Positions 1 to 11,990 of a DNA stretch of 64,000 nt are shown in pieces. The stretch lies in the NCBI GenBank assembly GCA_963800505.1, contig CAWDBL010000002.1, positions 1-64,000 of the forward strand, written 5' to 3'. Source of the stretch: Fodinibacter sp963800505. Lineage in GTDB: Bacteria; Actinomycetota; Actinomycetes; Actinomycetales; Dermatophilaceae. Position numbers and translations under genes: made by a program. The notes under the pieces are model-generated. The model made no database searches. It saw only the letters and a program-made list of their open reading frames with translations, and was not told the DNA's origin. The stretch's first letter is position 1. The number at the start of each line of letters is the position of its first letter.

Positions 1-29
1 TGTCGGCGCCCGCGACTACGCTGTACGAA

Positions 30-3605
<3,576 letters not shown>

Positions 3606-3631
3606 CGGGACCGACCTCGAAAGGACTGCTC

Positions 3632-4186
3632 GTGACTCTCTCGGTTCGCCGCTCCGTGGCGGCGCTCGCCGTCGGTGCCGCGCTCGTGCTGGCCGGCTGT
3701 GGCGGCCCTGCCGGCCCCGACCGGGCCGCCGTCGTCGACGGCCGGGTCATCACCGAGACGGCCGTGCAGTCGGCGATGTCCGAGCTCAACTCGATGGAGC
3801 CGGCCCTGTTGCAGGACAAGCTGACTCCCACGGGCACGCTGACCGCTCTGGTGCAGGCCCCGGTGGTGCTCGACTACCTCGGCGGCCTCGGGGTGAAGGT
3901 GTCCGAGTCGGTGGCGATGGCCGACGCCAACAAGCGTGGTGTCAGCGACCCCTCCGACTCCACCCTCGAGATCCTCAAGTTCGCGGCAGCCATCGGCCTG
4001 GCCCAGAACGAGGGCAAGCTCACCGAGGCCGACGGCCAGGCCCTGACCGAGAAGCTGCAGAGCCTGTCGATCGACGTCAACCCGCGCTACGGCACGTTCA
4101 ACCCCCAGACCGCGGCGGTCGAGCTCACGCAACCGGGCTGGGTCACGTCGGGCGCGCCGAGCGCGCCCCCCTCCCCGGCACCGTGA
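3632..4186 (+). CDS. SurA-N-like lipoprotein
   Basis: Small exported protein of 184 aa. A GTG start is preceded by AAAGGA at 3620-3625. The signal peptide ends in a lipobox (LAGC) with the lipidated cysteine at residue 23, so the mature protein should be anchored to the outer face of the membrane. The segment after it (AAVVDGRVITETAVQSAM) resembles the N-terminal arm of SurA/PpiC chaperones, but there is no parvulin isomerase domain at this length. The tail is Pro/Ala/Ser-rich. It overlaps mazG by 4 bases (GTGA), suggesting translational coupling. Function unproven; a periplasm-side folding helper is an inference from the fold similarity. Confidence 0.85.
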   Translation: MTLSVRRSVAALAVGAALVLAGCGGPAGPDRAAVVDGRVITETAVQSAMSELNSMEPALLQDKLTPTGTLTALVQAPVVLDYLGGLGVKVSESVAMADANKRGVSDPSDSTLEILKFAAAIGLAQNEGKLTEADGQALTEKLQSLSIDVNPRYGTFNPQTAAVELTQPGWVTSGAPSAPPSPAP

Positions 4187-5148
4187 CCGCGGGCCGGCTC
4201 GCGCTGGTCGTCACGTCGCCCCGCGTCGCGCCCGGCCTGCTCTCGCACGGCGCCTGGGCGGCCGTCGCCGGCGCCACGGTGCGCCTCGCCCGCAGCCTCG
4301 ACGAGCCGGTGGCGGAGGCGGTCGACGAGTCGGGCTTCGCCGTCGAGGAGGTCGGTGACGCCACCCCGCCGGCGCTCGCGCGGCGCCTGGTCGACCTCGC
4401 CACGACCGAGTCGGTCGCGTGGCTCGGCTCGTCCGACGGCGACCCGGGGCTGTCCGACGCGCTGGCCTCCGAGGTGTCCCGGCTCGAGGTGCCCCCGGAC
4501 GTCGAGGTGGTCGTCGGCTCGTGGGACGTGCAGGGCGGCCGGCTGCTCGACGTCGTCGCCACGATGGACCGGCTGCGCTCGCCCGGCGGCTGCCCGTGGG
4601 ACGCCGAGCAGACCCACGCGAGCCTGGCGCCCTACCTCGTCGAGGAGGCGCACGAGGTGCTGCACGCCATCGAGGGCGGCGACCGCCGGCACCTGGCCGA
4701 GGAGCTCGGCGACGTGCTGCTCCAGGTGGTCTTCCACGCCCGGGTGGCCGAGGAGGCGGAGGAGGACGCCTTCGACATCGACACCGTCGCCGGGCTGCTC
4801 GTCGACAAGCTGGTGCGGCGCCACCCGCACGTCTTCGCCGACGGGGACGCGTCGACCCCGGCCGAGGTGGAGCAGGCCTGGGAGCGGATCAAGGCGGCGG
4901 AGAAGGCCGGTGACGCCGGCGGCGGGGGAGGCTACGCGGCCGACCTGCTGCACGGCATCCCCACGTCGTTGCCCGGCGACCTCGCCGCCGAGAAGGTGCT
5001 CGCCCGGGTGCGCCGGCGCGAGCTCACCGCCAGGCCGGATGCCGTCGCCCGCCTCGAGCAGGCACGCGCCGCGCTCGTCGCGGCCGAGGCCGAGGTGCGT
5101 GCCGCCCTCACCGCCCTGGCCGTCACGGCCGAACCCCCCAACGCCTGA
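4183..5148 (+). CDS. mazG: Nucleoside triphosphate pyrophosphohydrolase MazG
   Basis: Hydrolyses NTPs/dNTPs, including damaged ones, to monophosphate plus PPi. The GTG at 4183 is chosen because it overlaps the TGA of the upstream lipoprotein and gives 321 aa, close to the actinobacterial family length; the open frame extends far upstream only because of the high GC. The MazG core starts with MDRLRSPGGCPWD. The metal-binding helices carry EEAHE near residue 154 and EELGD near 173. The first ~110 residues form the poorly conserved extension seen in actinobacterial MazG. With mfd next door, a genome-sanitation role is consistent. A dyad at 5181-5218 probably ends the transcript. Confidence 0.93.
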   Translation: MTAGRLALVVTSPRVAPGLLSHGAWAAVAGATVRLARSLDEPVAEAVDESGFAVEEVGDATPPALARRLVDLATTESVAWLGSSDGDPGLSDALASEVSRLEVPPDVEVVVGSWDVQGGRLLDVVATMDRLRSPGGCPWDAEQTHASLAPYLVEEAHEVLHAIEGGDRRHLAEELGDVLLQVVFHARVAEEAEEDAFDIDTVAGLLVDKLVRRHPHVFADGDASTPAEVEQAWERIKAAEKAGDAGGGGGYAADLLHGIPTSLPGDLAAEKVLARVRRRELTARPDAVARLEQARAALVAAEAEVRAALTALAVTAEPPNA

Positions 5149-5180
5149 TCGCCGTCCCTGCTCCGACGAACGAGGTCCCG

Positions 5181-5218
5181 CGACACGCTGACTGACGGCG
5201 GGATCGGTCAGCGTGTCG
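5181..5218. terminator. Inverted repeat between mazG and psuK
   Basis: Perfect 12-bp arms (CGACACGCTGAC at 5181-5192 and its complement at 5207-5218) with a 14-base spacer. It lies just after mazG and about 30 bases before the psuK promoter. It could be the mazG terminator (no T-run follows) or an operator for psuKG. The right flank TGTCGTGAGATC also occurs beside a 34-bp dyad unit near 28187. Confidence 0.5.
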
Positions 5219-5247
5219 TGAGATCTCGACCGGGCCCGCGGGAAGTC

Positions 5248-5276
5248 TTGATTTGCAGAGTGAAGGTGCTTAACAT
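5248..5276 (+). promoter_or_regulatory. Predicted psuK promoter
   Basis: TTGATT (5248-5253), 17-base spacer, TAACAT (5271-5276). Transcription would start at about 5283-5284, on the GTG start codon of psuK itself, so the mRNA is predicted to be leaderless. Confidence 0.55.
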
Positions 5277-5283
5277 CTGCAAC

Positions 5284-6477
5284 GTGAGCCTGACCGCCCG
5301 TGAGCGCGAGATCGTCGACCTGCTGCGGGCCGAGCCGCTGCTCGACGCCGCGGCGATCGCCGAGCGGATCGGCTCGACCCGGGCGGCCGTCTCGGTGCAC
5401 CTGTCGCACCTCACCCGCAAGGGGGTCGTGCTCGGCCGCGGCTACCTGCTGCGCGCCGAGGCCGACTCGGTGCTCGTCGTCGGCGGCGCCGTGCTCGACA
5501 CCAAGGTGCGCACGGCCCGAGCCCCGGTGCTCGGCACCAGCAACCCCGGCACCGCGTCGGCGACGGTCGGGGGAGTGGGCCGCAACATCGCCGAGAACCT
5601 CGCCCGGCTCGGTCGCCCCACCCTGCTCGTGGCCGCGGTCGGCGACGACCTGGCGGGCGACACCGTGCTGCAGCGCACGGCCGCCGCCGGTGTCGAGTGC
5701 CGCCACGTCGTGGTCTCCGCGCACCCCACCGGCACCTACGCCGCGGTGCTCGACGACGCCGGCGACCTGCACATCGCGGTCGCCGACATGCGCGCCACCG
5801 ACGAGCTGACCGTCGCCGACCTCGCCGTCGTGCCCACCCTGCTCGGCGGCGCCGACGCGCTCGTCGTCGACGCCAACCTCGACGCGACCGTCATCCGGTG
5901 GCTGCTCTCGGCCGCCCAGGAGGCCGGGGTGCGCTCGGTCTTCGAGCCGGTGAGCGTGGCCAAGGCCACCGCGGCCGCCCCCGTGTTCGACGGCTCGGTA
6001 CGGGTGCACACCGTCACCCCGAACGTCGACGAGCTCGCCGCCCTGGTCGGCGCCCCGGTCGATGACACCGTCGAGGGCGTGCGGGCCGCGGCCGACGTGC
6101 TGCACGCGCGCGGCGTCGAGCACGTCTGGGTGCGGCGCGGAACGCGCGGCAGCCTGCTCTCGGTCGCGCCCGGCGTGGCGGATCGCGGTGCGGCACAGTC
6201 ACAATCACAATCGCCGGATGCCGGGTCGCGCGCCGTGCTCGTCGGCGCACCCCCCGTGCAGGTCGCCGACGTCACCGGTGCCGGTGACTCGATGACCGCG
6301 GGCTTCGTGCACGCCCTGCTCGACGGCGCCGACGTGGTGGAGGCCGCCCGCTACGGGCAGGTGCTCGCCGCCCTCACCTGCGCCTCGGCCGACACCGTGC
6401 GCGCCGACCTCACCGCCGCCCTCGTCGCGGCCCACCTCACCCCCACCCAGCCACCCACCGAGGAGCTCCCCCGATGA
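5284..6477 (+). CDS. psuK: Pseudouridine kinase with N-terminal winged helix
   Basis: Phosphorylates pseudouridine to pseudouridine 5'-phosphate, which PsuG (next gene, 4-bp ATGA overlap) splits to uracil and ribose 5-phosphate. GTG at 5284 gives 397 aa; upstream in-frame starts lie inside the predicted promoter. Residues 1-60 are a winged helix-turn-helix (LTAREREIVDLL ... AAVSVHLSHL) as in HTH-bearing sugar kinases. Residues 61 onward are a PfkB fold with signature GGVGRNIAENLARLG and the catalytic VTGAGDSMTAGF near 330. A short SQSQSQS run near residue 303 is probably a surface loop. The fused HTH suggests the kinase may autoregulate the operon. Function is inferred from PfkB type plus neighbour. 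Confidence 0.88.
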   Translation: MSLTAREREIVDLLRAEPLLDAAAIAERIGSTRAAVSVHLSHLTRKGVVLGRGYLLRAEADSVLVVGGAVLDTKVRTARAPVLGTSNPGTASATVGGVGRNIAENLARLGRPTLLVAAVGDDLAGDTVLQRTAAAGVECRHVVVSAHPTGTYAAVLDDAGDLHIAVADMRATDELTVADLAVVPTLLGGADALVVDANLDATVIRWLLSAAQEAGVRSVFEPVSVAKATAAAPVFDGSVRVHTVTPNVDELAALVGAPVDDTVEGVRAAADVLHARGVEHVWVRRGTRGSLLSVAPGVADRGAAQSQSQSPDAGSRAVLVGAPPVQVADVTGAGDSMTAGFVHALLDGADVVEAARYGQVLAALTCASADTVRADLTAALVAAHLTPTQPPTEELPR

Positions 6478-7412
6478 CGTCCACCCGCACCACCGCGCCG
6501 CACCCGATGCTCAAGGTGGCCCCCGAGGTCGCCGAGGCACTGGCCGCCGGCACGCCGGTCGTGGCGCTCGAGTCGACGATCATCAGCCACGGGATGCCGT
6601 ACCCCGAGAACGTCGCCATGGCGCGCGAGGTCGAGCAGATCGTGCGCGACGGGGGAGCCGTGCCCGCCACCATCGCCATCCTGGACGGGCGGCCGACGGT
6701 GGGCCTGTCCGACGACGAGCTGGAGCTGTTCGGGGCCGACCAGGACATCCGCAAGGTGAGCGTGCGCGACATCGCGCACGTGGTGGCCACGGGGGTGCAC
6801 GGCGCCACGACGGTGGCGAGCACGATGCGCATCGCGGCGCTGGCCGGCATCCGCATCTTCGTCACCGGTGGTCTGGGCGGTGTGCACCAGGGCGCCGAGA
6901 CGTCGATGGACGTCTCGGCCGACCTCACCGAGCTCTCGCGCACCGAGGTCGCCGTCATCAGTGCCGGCGTGAAGTCGATCCTCGACATCGGGCGCACCCT
7001 CGAGGTGCTCGAGACCCTCGAGGTCCCGGTGGTGGGCTACGGCACCGACGACTTCCCGTCGTTCTTCTCCCGCTCCTCGGGGATCCGGGTGCCCATGCGG
7101 GTCGACACGCCCGAGGAGGCCGCCCGCATGGTGCGGGCCCAGTTCGAGCTCGGCCTCGGCAGCGGCATCTCGATCGCCAACCCCGTGCCGGTCGAGCACG
7201 AGATGGCCCGCGCGGACATCGACGACGTCATCGCGCGCGCCCTGGCCGACTGCGCCGAGCACGGCATCACCGGCAAGGACATCACGCCCTACCTGCTGGG
7301 CCGGCTCGTCGAGCTCTCCGGCGGACGGTCGCTGGAGACGAACCTGGCCCTGGTGCGCAACAACGCGGTGGTCGGCACCGCGATCGCCGTCGCCTACGCC
7401 GCCCAGCGCTGA
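6474..7412 (+). CDS. psuG: Pseudouridine-5'-phosphate glycosidase
   Basis: Cleaves the C-C glycosidic bond of pseudouridine 5'-phosphate, giving uracil and ribose 5-phosphate. 312 aa, the usual length. The N-terminal ALESTIISHGMPYPEN is the family's conserved active-site segment, and GGLGGVHQGAE and the GYGTDDFPSF region are also typical. The ATG overlaps the psuK stop (ATGA), so the two are a coupled operon for breakdown of RNA-derived pseudouridine. Nucleoside hydrolase and ribokinase at the far end of the window could feed the same pentose pool. Confidence 0.95.
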   Translation: MTSTRTTAPHPMLKVAPEVAEALAAGTPVVALESTIISHGMPYPENVAMAREVEQIVRDGGAVPATIAILDGRPTVGLSDDELELFGADQDIRKVSVRDIAHVVATGVHGATTVASTMRIAALAGIRIFVTGGLGGVHQGAETSMDVSADLTELSRTEVAVISAGVKSILDIGRTLEVLETLEVPVVGYGTDDFPSFFSRSSGIRVPMRVDTPEEAARMVRAQFELGLGSGISIANPVPVEHEMARADIDDVIARALADCAEHGITGKDITPYLLGRLVELSGGRSLETNLALVRNNAVVGTAIAVAYAAQR

Positions 7413-7433
7413 CCCGGCCTCCCCTGCCAACGG

Positions 7434-7469
7434 CCGCCCGACACGCGGGCTCGGCGGCGCATCGGGCGG
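7434..7469 (+). terminator. Hairpin after psuG
   Basis: Arms CCGCCCGA (7434-7441) and TCGGGCGG (7462-7469), spacer 20 bases, starting 22 bases after the psuG stop. No T-tract. Likely a terminator of psuKG by position. Confidence 0.4.
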
Positions 7470-7540
7470 TTCGTCACCTACGAAGTGGGGGAAACGGCGC
7501 ACCTTCTGACCCGCCGCGTCGCTGGCTATCGTGAACCCTC

Positions 7541-10500
7541 GTGAGGGTCCGGGTGCTGGGCAGCACGGGCGTGGAGGGGCCGCAGGGTGCGGTCCCTCTT
7601 CCCGCGCGCAAGCCGCGCAGCATCCTCGCGGCGCTCGCCCTGACCCCGGGCAGCACCGTCAGCGCCGACCGGTTGGTCGACCTGGTCTGGGGCGAGGACC
7701 CGCCGGCCGGAGCCCACGGCACGCTGCACGCCTACCTCTCCGGGCTGCGCCGCGTGCTCGAGCCCGACCTCGCCCCGCGTGCGCGCCCGACGGTGCTCGT
7801 GACGGCAGATGCCGGCTACCGCCTCGCTCTCGACCCGGCCCAGGTGGATGCCGTGGCGTTCAGTCGCGAGGTGCGCGCCCGGCACGGTGCGCTCAACCCG
7901 CTGTGGTCGCAGCTGACCACCGGCCCGGACGACTCGTGGCCGACCCGGAGCCAGGTGTCCGCCCACGTCGAGGCGCTCGAGGACGCCCTGCGCACCTGGG
8001 CCGGAACGGCCTACGCCGACCTCGGCGACCACCCGCACGTGCTCGCCGACCGGGCCGCGCTCGACGAGCTGCGGGCCACCGCCGAGGAGGACACCGCGCT
8101 GGGCCTGCTCGCCCTGGGCGAGCACGCCGCCGTCCTGGCGGCGACCGAGCAGTCCGCCGCCCGGCACCCGCTGCGCGAGCGCACCCGGTCGCTGCAGGCG
8201 CTGGCGCTGGTGCGCACCGGCCGGCAGGTCGAGGCCCTCGAGGTGCTGCGCGGCTACCGCGAGCTGCTCGCCGACGAGCTGGGCCTCGACGCCGGGGCGG
8301 AGGTGCGGGCGCTGGAGGAGGCGGTGCTCCGCCAGACGCCGTCGCTCGGTAGGTGGCTGCGGCCGGCGCCGGGCACAGCGAGGGAGTCGGAGAGCACGGC
8401 CGTGGAGACCTCCGCACGTGCGGCTGGCTCCGAGACCTCCGCAGGTGCGGTCGGCCCCGAGACCTCCGCACCTGCGGCCGGTGCCGCAACCTCGGCAGGC
8501 GCGCCCCCGGCATCCGTCGGCACGGCCGCCCCGACCTCGACGACCCCGACCCCGACCCCGGCGGCCAGCTGGGCGATGGTCGGGCGGGAGGCTGAGCGGT
8601 CGGTGGTCACCGAGGTGCTGTCCACAGCGGCGACGGGCAGGGCCGGAGCCGTTCTCGTCGTGGGTGACCCAGGCACCGGGAAGACCCGGCTCGTCGACGA
8701 CGCGCTCACCGCCGCAGCGGGTCTGGGCCTGACCTCGGCCGTCGGGCGGTGCTCCCAGGACGACGGCGCCCCGCCGCTGTGGCCGTGGTACGCCCTGCTC
8801 GACGGCCTCGGCATCGAGCGCCCGCCCGAGCTCGCCCGCACCGACGGCGCCGACGAGGTCGGGCCGGAACGAGCCTTCGCCGTGCAGGACGCCCTCGCCC
8901 GGGCCGTGCGGGAGCGCGCCGCGGACGTCCCGGTCCTCCTCGTGGTCGAGGACCTGCACTGGGCCGACACCCGCACGCTGCGGGCCCTGACCCACCTCGT
9001 GACGACCCTCGGGGCCGGCGACCGGGTCGCCCTCGTCGCGACCCGACGCGCCCGCCCGCAGCCCACGGGCGCGCTCGCCGACCTCGGGGTGGCCCTGGCG
9101 CGGCACGGTGCCCGCACCGTCGAGCTCACCGGCCTCGGTGCCGACGACGCTCGGTCCCTGGTCTCGTCGGTGACGGGCGCCGACGCCGACCCGGCCCGGG
9201 TCGACGACTGGCGCACGCGCACCGGCGGCAACCCGTTCTTCCTCGTCGAGCTGGCGCGGCTGGCGACCACGGCAGGCACCTGGCGCGGGGAGGTGCCCGA
9301 GTCGGTGCAGACCGTCGTCGCCCGGCGCCTCGACGACCTGCCCGACCCCACCCGCGGGGTGCTCCTGGTGTCGGCGGCCCTGGGCCGTGAGCACTCCCCG
9401 CTGTTGCTCGCCCACGTCGGCGGGTGGACGCCCGACGAGGTGACCGACCTGCTCGAGCCCGCGCAGGAGGTCGGCATCGTGCACCAGCGCGACGACGGCC
9501 GCCTGGTGTTCGAGCACGCGCTCACGCGGGATGCCGTGCTCGCCGCCGCGTCGCCGGCCCGGGTTGCGCGCGTGCACGCCCGGATCGCCCACGCCCTGGA
9601 CTCGGTGCCGCTCGGGTCGATGGCCCCGGCCGAGCGAGCCTTCGACCTCGCCCACCACTGGCTCGCTGCCGGGCCGGTGCACGCGGCCCGAGCCTGGCGG
9701 GCGGCCGCAGCCGCGGCAGCCGAGGCCCGCCGCGACTTCGCGAACGTCGAGGCCGCCGCGCTCTACCGCCAGGCGCTCGACGCCCACGCCCTCGACCCGG
9801 CCGGCACCCGCGAGGAGCGCTACGAGCTGCTCCTCGCGTTCTCCGAGGCCGCGGCCTGGGCGGCGCGGTGGCGGCCGGTCGTCGAGGCGGTCGTCGAGGC
9901 GGTGGCGCTGGCCCGGGCCGACGACGACGCCGAGCGGGTGGCGCGCGCGGCGCTCGAGCTCACCCGGTTCTCCGTGTGGCTGCCGCAGGAGCACGACGAG
10001 GTCGACGAGGACCTCGTCGACGACCTGCGGGCCGTGCTGCGCGGGCTCGACCACCACGACTCACGCGTGCGCTGCGTGCTGATGCTCGCTCTGGCAGTCC
10101 AGCTCTACTACCGGCGCGGCGCCGAGCCGGAGATCGAGGCGCTCGTCGACGAGGGCACCGCGGTGGCCCGGCGGCTCGGCGACCCGGCGCTGCGCGGGTG
10201 GGCGGCCCGCGCGGGGTGGCTCGCCCTGTGGCGCAGCGCCACCCTCGAGCGGCGCCACGCCCTCGCGGTCGAGGAGCTCGCAGCCGCCCGCGAGTCGGGT
10301 GACGAGGCTGCGGAGGCCCTGGGGCACGTCGCCCGGGCCGGCACCGCGGTCGAGGAGGGCGACCTCGAGACCTGGCTGGCCGAGGCGGCGGCCGCGGAGT
10401 CCATCGCCCGGCGGCGCCGGATGGTCTACGTCGAGTTCGTGCTGCACTTCGTGCGGCTGAACCTCGCGCTGCTCGAGGGTGACGACGCCGCCGCAGACTC

Positions 10501-11059
10501 GCACGCCGATGCCATGCGGACGATGCGCGACGGGATCGCGACGCCGGCCCTGGAGTGGACCGACTTCGGCATCTCGTACGTCACGGCGATGTGGCGCCCG
10601 GAGGTCGCGGACGCGGTGGCCCAGGGGATGTTCGAGTTCTACGCGGCCAACCCCTCCGAGATCGGGCAGGCGCCGCTGCTCCACGTGCTCGCGCTCGTCG
10701 GCCGCGAGGACGACGTGCGGGCCGAGCTCGCCAGCCGGCCGCTCCAGCGCCTCGGCGACAACTGGTACCTCACCTCGGATGCCGGGGTGCGCGCCATCGT
10801 GGCCGCCCTCATCGGCGACGTCGCCCTCGCCCGCGAGGCGGTCGAGCTCCTCCGACCGGCCAGCGGACGGCTGGCCGTGTCCGGGATCTCGGTCGTCAGC
10901 GGTCCCGTCGACGGCTACCTCGCGCTCGCCCTGGCCGTGGTCGGGGAGCGCGAGGAGGCCACCGCCCTCGCCGACCGGGCCGAGGCGCTGGCGACCCGCT
11001 GGAGGATGACGGCCTACCTGCGCTGGTTCGCCGAGCGCCGCGCCACCCTGCGCTTCTAG
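7541..11059 (+). CDS. SARP/BTAD-type AAA regulator (1172 aa)
   Basis: Large transcriptional regulator of the AfsR/SARP kind. Residues 1-95 form an OmpR-type DNA-binding wing (RSILAALALTPGSTVSADRLVDLVWG). The bacterial transcriptional activation domain runs to about 270. A disordered Ala/Ser/Thr/Pro linker follows, encoded partly by 27-bp tandem repeats at 8405-8512. The STAND/AAA ATPase has Walker A GDPGTGKT near 375 and Walker B LLVVEDLHWAD near 465. The C-terminal half is TPR-like helical repeats. No LuxR-type C-terminal HTH is visible. The GTG start is 8 bases after TATCGT (7527-7532), fitting a leaderless message. Such proteins control secondary metabolism or stress genes; targets here are unknown. 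It is convergent with the hemerythrin gene. Confidence 0.88.
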   Translation: MRVRVLGSTGVEGPQGAVPLPARKPRSILAALALTPGSTVSADRLVDLVWGEDPPAGAHGTLHAYLSGLRRVLEPDLAPRARPTVLVTADAGYRLALDPAQVDAVAFSREVRARHGALNPLWSQLTTGPDDSWPTRSQVSAHVEALEDALRTWAGTAYADLGDHPHVLADRAALDELRATAEEDTALGLLALGEHAAVLAATEQSAARHPLRERTRSLQALALVRTGRQVEALEVLRGYRELLADELGLDAGAEVRALEEAVLRQTPSLGRWLRPAPGTARESESTAVETSARAAGSETSAGAVGPETSAPAAGAATSAGAPPASVGTAAPTSTTPTPTPAASWAMVGREAERSVVTEVLSTAATGRAGAVLVVGDPGTGKTRLVDDALTAAAGLGLTSAVGRCSQDDGAPPLWPWYALLDGLGIERPPELARTDGADEVGPERAFAVQDALARAVRERAADVPVLLVVEDLHWADTRTLRALTHLVTTLGAGDRVALVATRRARPQPTGALADLGVALARHGARTVELTGLGADDARSLVSSVTGADADPARVDDWRTRTGGNPFFLVELARLATTAGTWRGEVPESVQTVVARRLDDLPDPTRGVLLVSAALGREHSPLLLAHVGGWTPDEVTDLLEPAQEVGIVHQRDDGRLVFEHALTRDAVLAAASPARVARVHARIAHALDSVPLGSMAPAERAFDLAHHWLAAGPVHAARAWRAAAAAAAEARRDFANVEAAALYRQALDAHALDPAGTREERYELLLAFSEAAAWAARWRPVVEAVVEAVALARADDDAERVARAALELTRFSVWLPQEHDEVDEDLVDDLRAVLRGLDHHDSRVRCVLMLALAVQLYYRRGAEPEIEALVDEGTAVARRLGDPALRGWAARAGWLALWRSATLERRHALAVEELAAARESGDEAAEALGHVARAGTAVEEGDLETWLAEAAAAESIARRRRMVYVEFVLHFVRLNLALLEGDDAAADSHADAMRTMRDGIATPALEWTDFGISYVTAMWRPEVADAVAQGMFEFYAANPSEIGQAPLLHVLALVGREDDVRAELASRPLQRLGDNWYLTSDAGVRAIVAALIGDVALAREAVELLRPASGRLAVSGISVVSGPVDGYLALALAVVGEREEATALADRAEALATRWRMTAYLRWFAERRATLRF
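8405..8512 (+). repeat. 27-bp tandem repeat in regulator linker
   Basis: Units begin at 8405, 8432, 8459 and 8486 (GAGACCTCCGCA... then a degenerate fourth copy GCAACCTCGGCA). The period is a multiple of three, so it encodes a repeating 9-residue ETSAxAxGx linker between the BTAD and ATPase domains. Copy number may vary between strains without breaking the frame. Confidence 0.85.
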
Positions 11060-11079
11060 CGGATCTGCGCAGGCGGGCC

Positions 11080-11826
11080 TCAGAGCTGGGCGCCCCCGTC
11101 GCCGTAGCGGAACGCGCGCGCCTCGGCCCGCTCGAACCGGCGACGGACCAGGGCGTGCAGCACCCGGTACGGGGCGCCGGCCAGGGCGAACATCGCGTCC
11201 CGGCCCTCCTGTGGCAGGCCTTCCAGCGCCCAACCGACGATGAACGGTACGTCGCGCACGGGGTAGGACTTCCCGATGGCCTTCTCGACCGCCTGGAACT
11301 CCTCGTGCGTCATCACCCGCTGCACGAGTGGCAGCACCACGGTCTCCTCGTGGCGCAGGTGCTCGCCGAGCACCTCGCGCAGGCCGGCGAGCCGGATGTC
11401 GAGCGCGTTGCGGTGCTCCTCGGACGGGTGCTCGAGGACGGCGGCGAACCCGTCACCGATCGCCGCCACGAGCGGGTCGATGTCGGCGTGCTCCTCCGAC
11501 ATCGCGCGCACCTCCATGAGGTCGGCAGCGGTGCCGCGAGCCTCGACGGCGGTGAGCAGCACGGGCCAGTAGATGGTGTCCTCGGCGGTGTGGTGGTGGT
11601 GCAGCGTGGACGCGAACCGACCCCAGCGGCCGGTGAGCGCCTCCCACGTGCGGTGGTCCCCGAGCGGCGTCGCTCGCACCGACGACGCGAACGCCGCCAG
11701 GTCCCGGCGGAACGCGTGGTGCATGACGTACATGCCGGTGTGGTCGTTGGGCCCCTCGGCCACGTGGGTCTGTCCGGGCAGGTCGACCTGCGGCCGGAGT
11801 GCGGTGGTCGTGGTGCGGGTGCTCAT
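11080..11826 (-). CDS. Hemerythrin HHE domain protein
   Basis: 248-aa cytoplasmic protein with a hemerythrin-type di-iron four-helix bundle. Candidate ligands are His36/37 (MHHAFRRD), the His76-79 run followed by Glu82 (HHHHTAEDTIYW), EEH near 113 and RHEE near 165. Members bind O2, NO or store iron. The ATG at 11826 is preceded by GGGAGAA. A longer open frame upstream runs into the shared intergenic region and is not supported. Divergent from the NmrA-like gene; the two leaders near the start codons are strikingly alike (GAGGGAGAACCCC against GAAGGAGAACCCG), and a perfect 13-bp dyad lies between them. Joint redox or NO-stress control is an inference. Confidence 0.88.
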   Translation of the reverse strand: MSTRTTTTALRPQVDLPGQTHVAEGPNDHTGMYVMHHAFRRDLAAFASSVRATPLGDHRTWEALTGRWGRFASTLHHHHTAEDTIYWPVLLTAVEARGTAADLMEVRAMSEEHADIDPLVAAIGDGFAAVLEHPSEEHRNALDIRLAGLREVLGEHLRHEETVVLPLVQRVMTHEEFQAVEKAIGKSYPVRDVPFIVGWALEGLPQEGRDAMFALAGAPYRVLHALVRRRFERAEARAFRYGDGGAQL

Positions 11827-11891
11827 GGGGTTCTCCCTCGGGTGAAGTGGTGGGTCCGGCCGGTCGTGGCCGCTCGGCATCCACCGTGCGA

Positions 11892-11936
11892 GCCGGCACT
11901 TGGGTGCGGCTTGGGCGGCTCGCCCCAAGTGCCGGC
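11892..11936. promoter_or_regulatory. Dyad between divergent hemerythrin and NmrA genes
   Basis: Perfect 13-bp arms GCCGGCACTTGGG (11892-11904) and complement (11924-11936), 19-base spacer. Placed mid-way between the two start codons (11826 and 11991). Best explained as an operator for a dimeric regulator controlling both genes; an RNA hairpin is the alternative. Confidence 0.6.
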
Positions 11937-11990
11937 CAAGGCGTGGGGGCCACCGTCGTCGACACCGCACCACCCCCGAAGGAGAACCCG

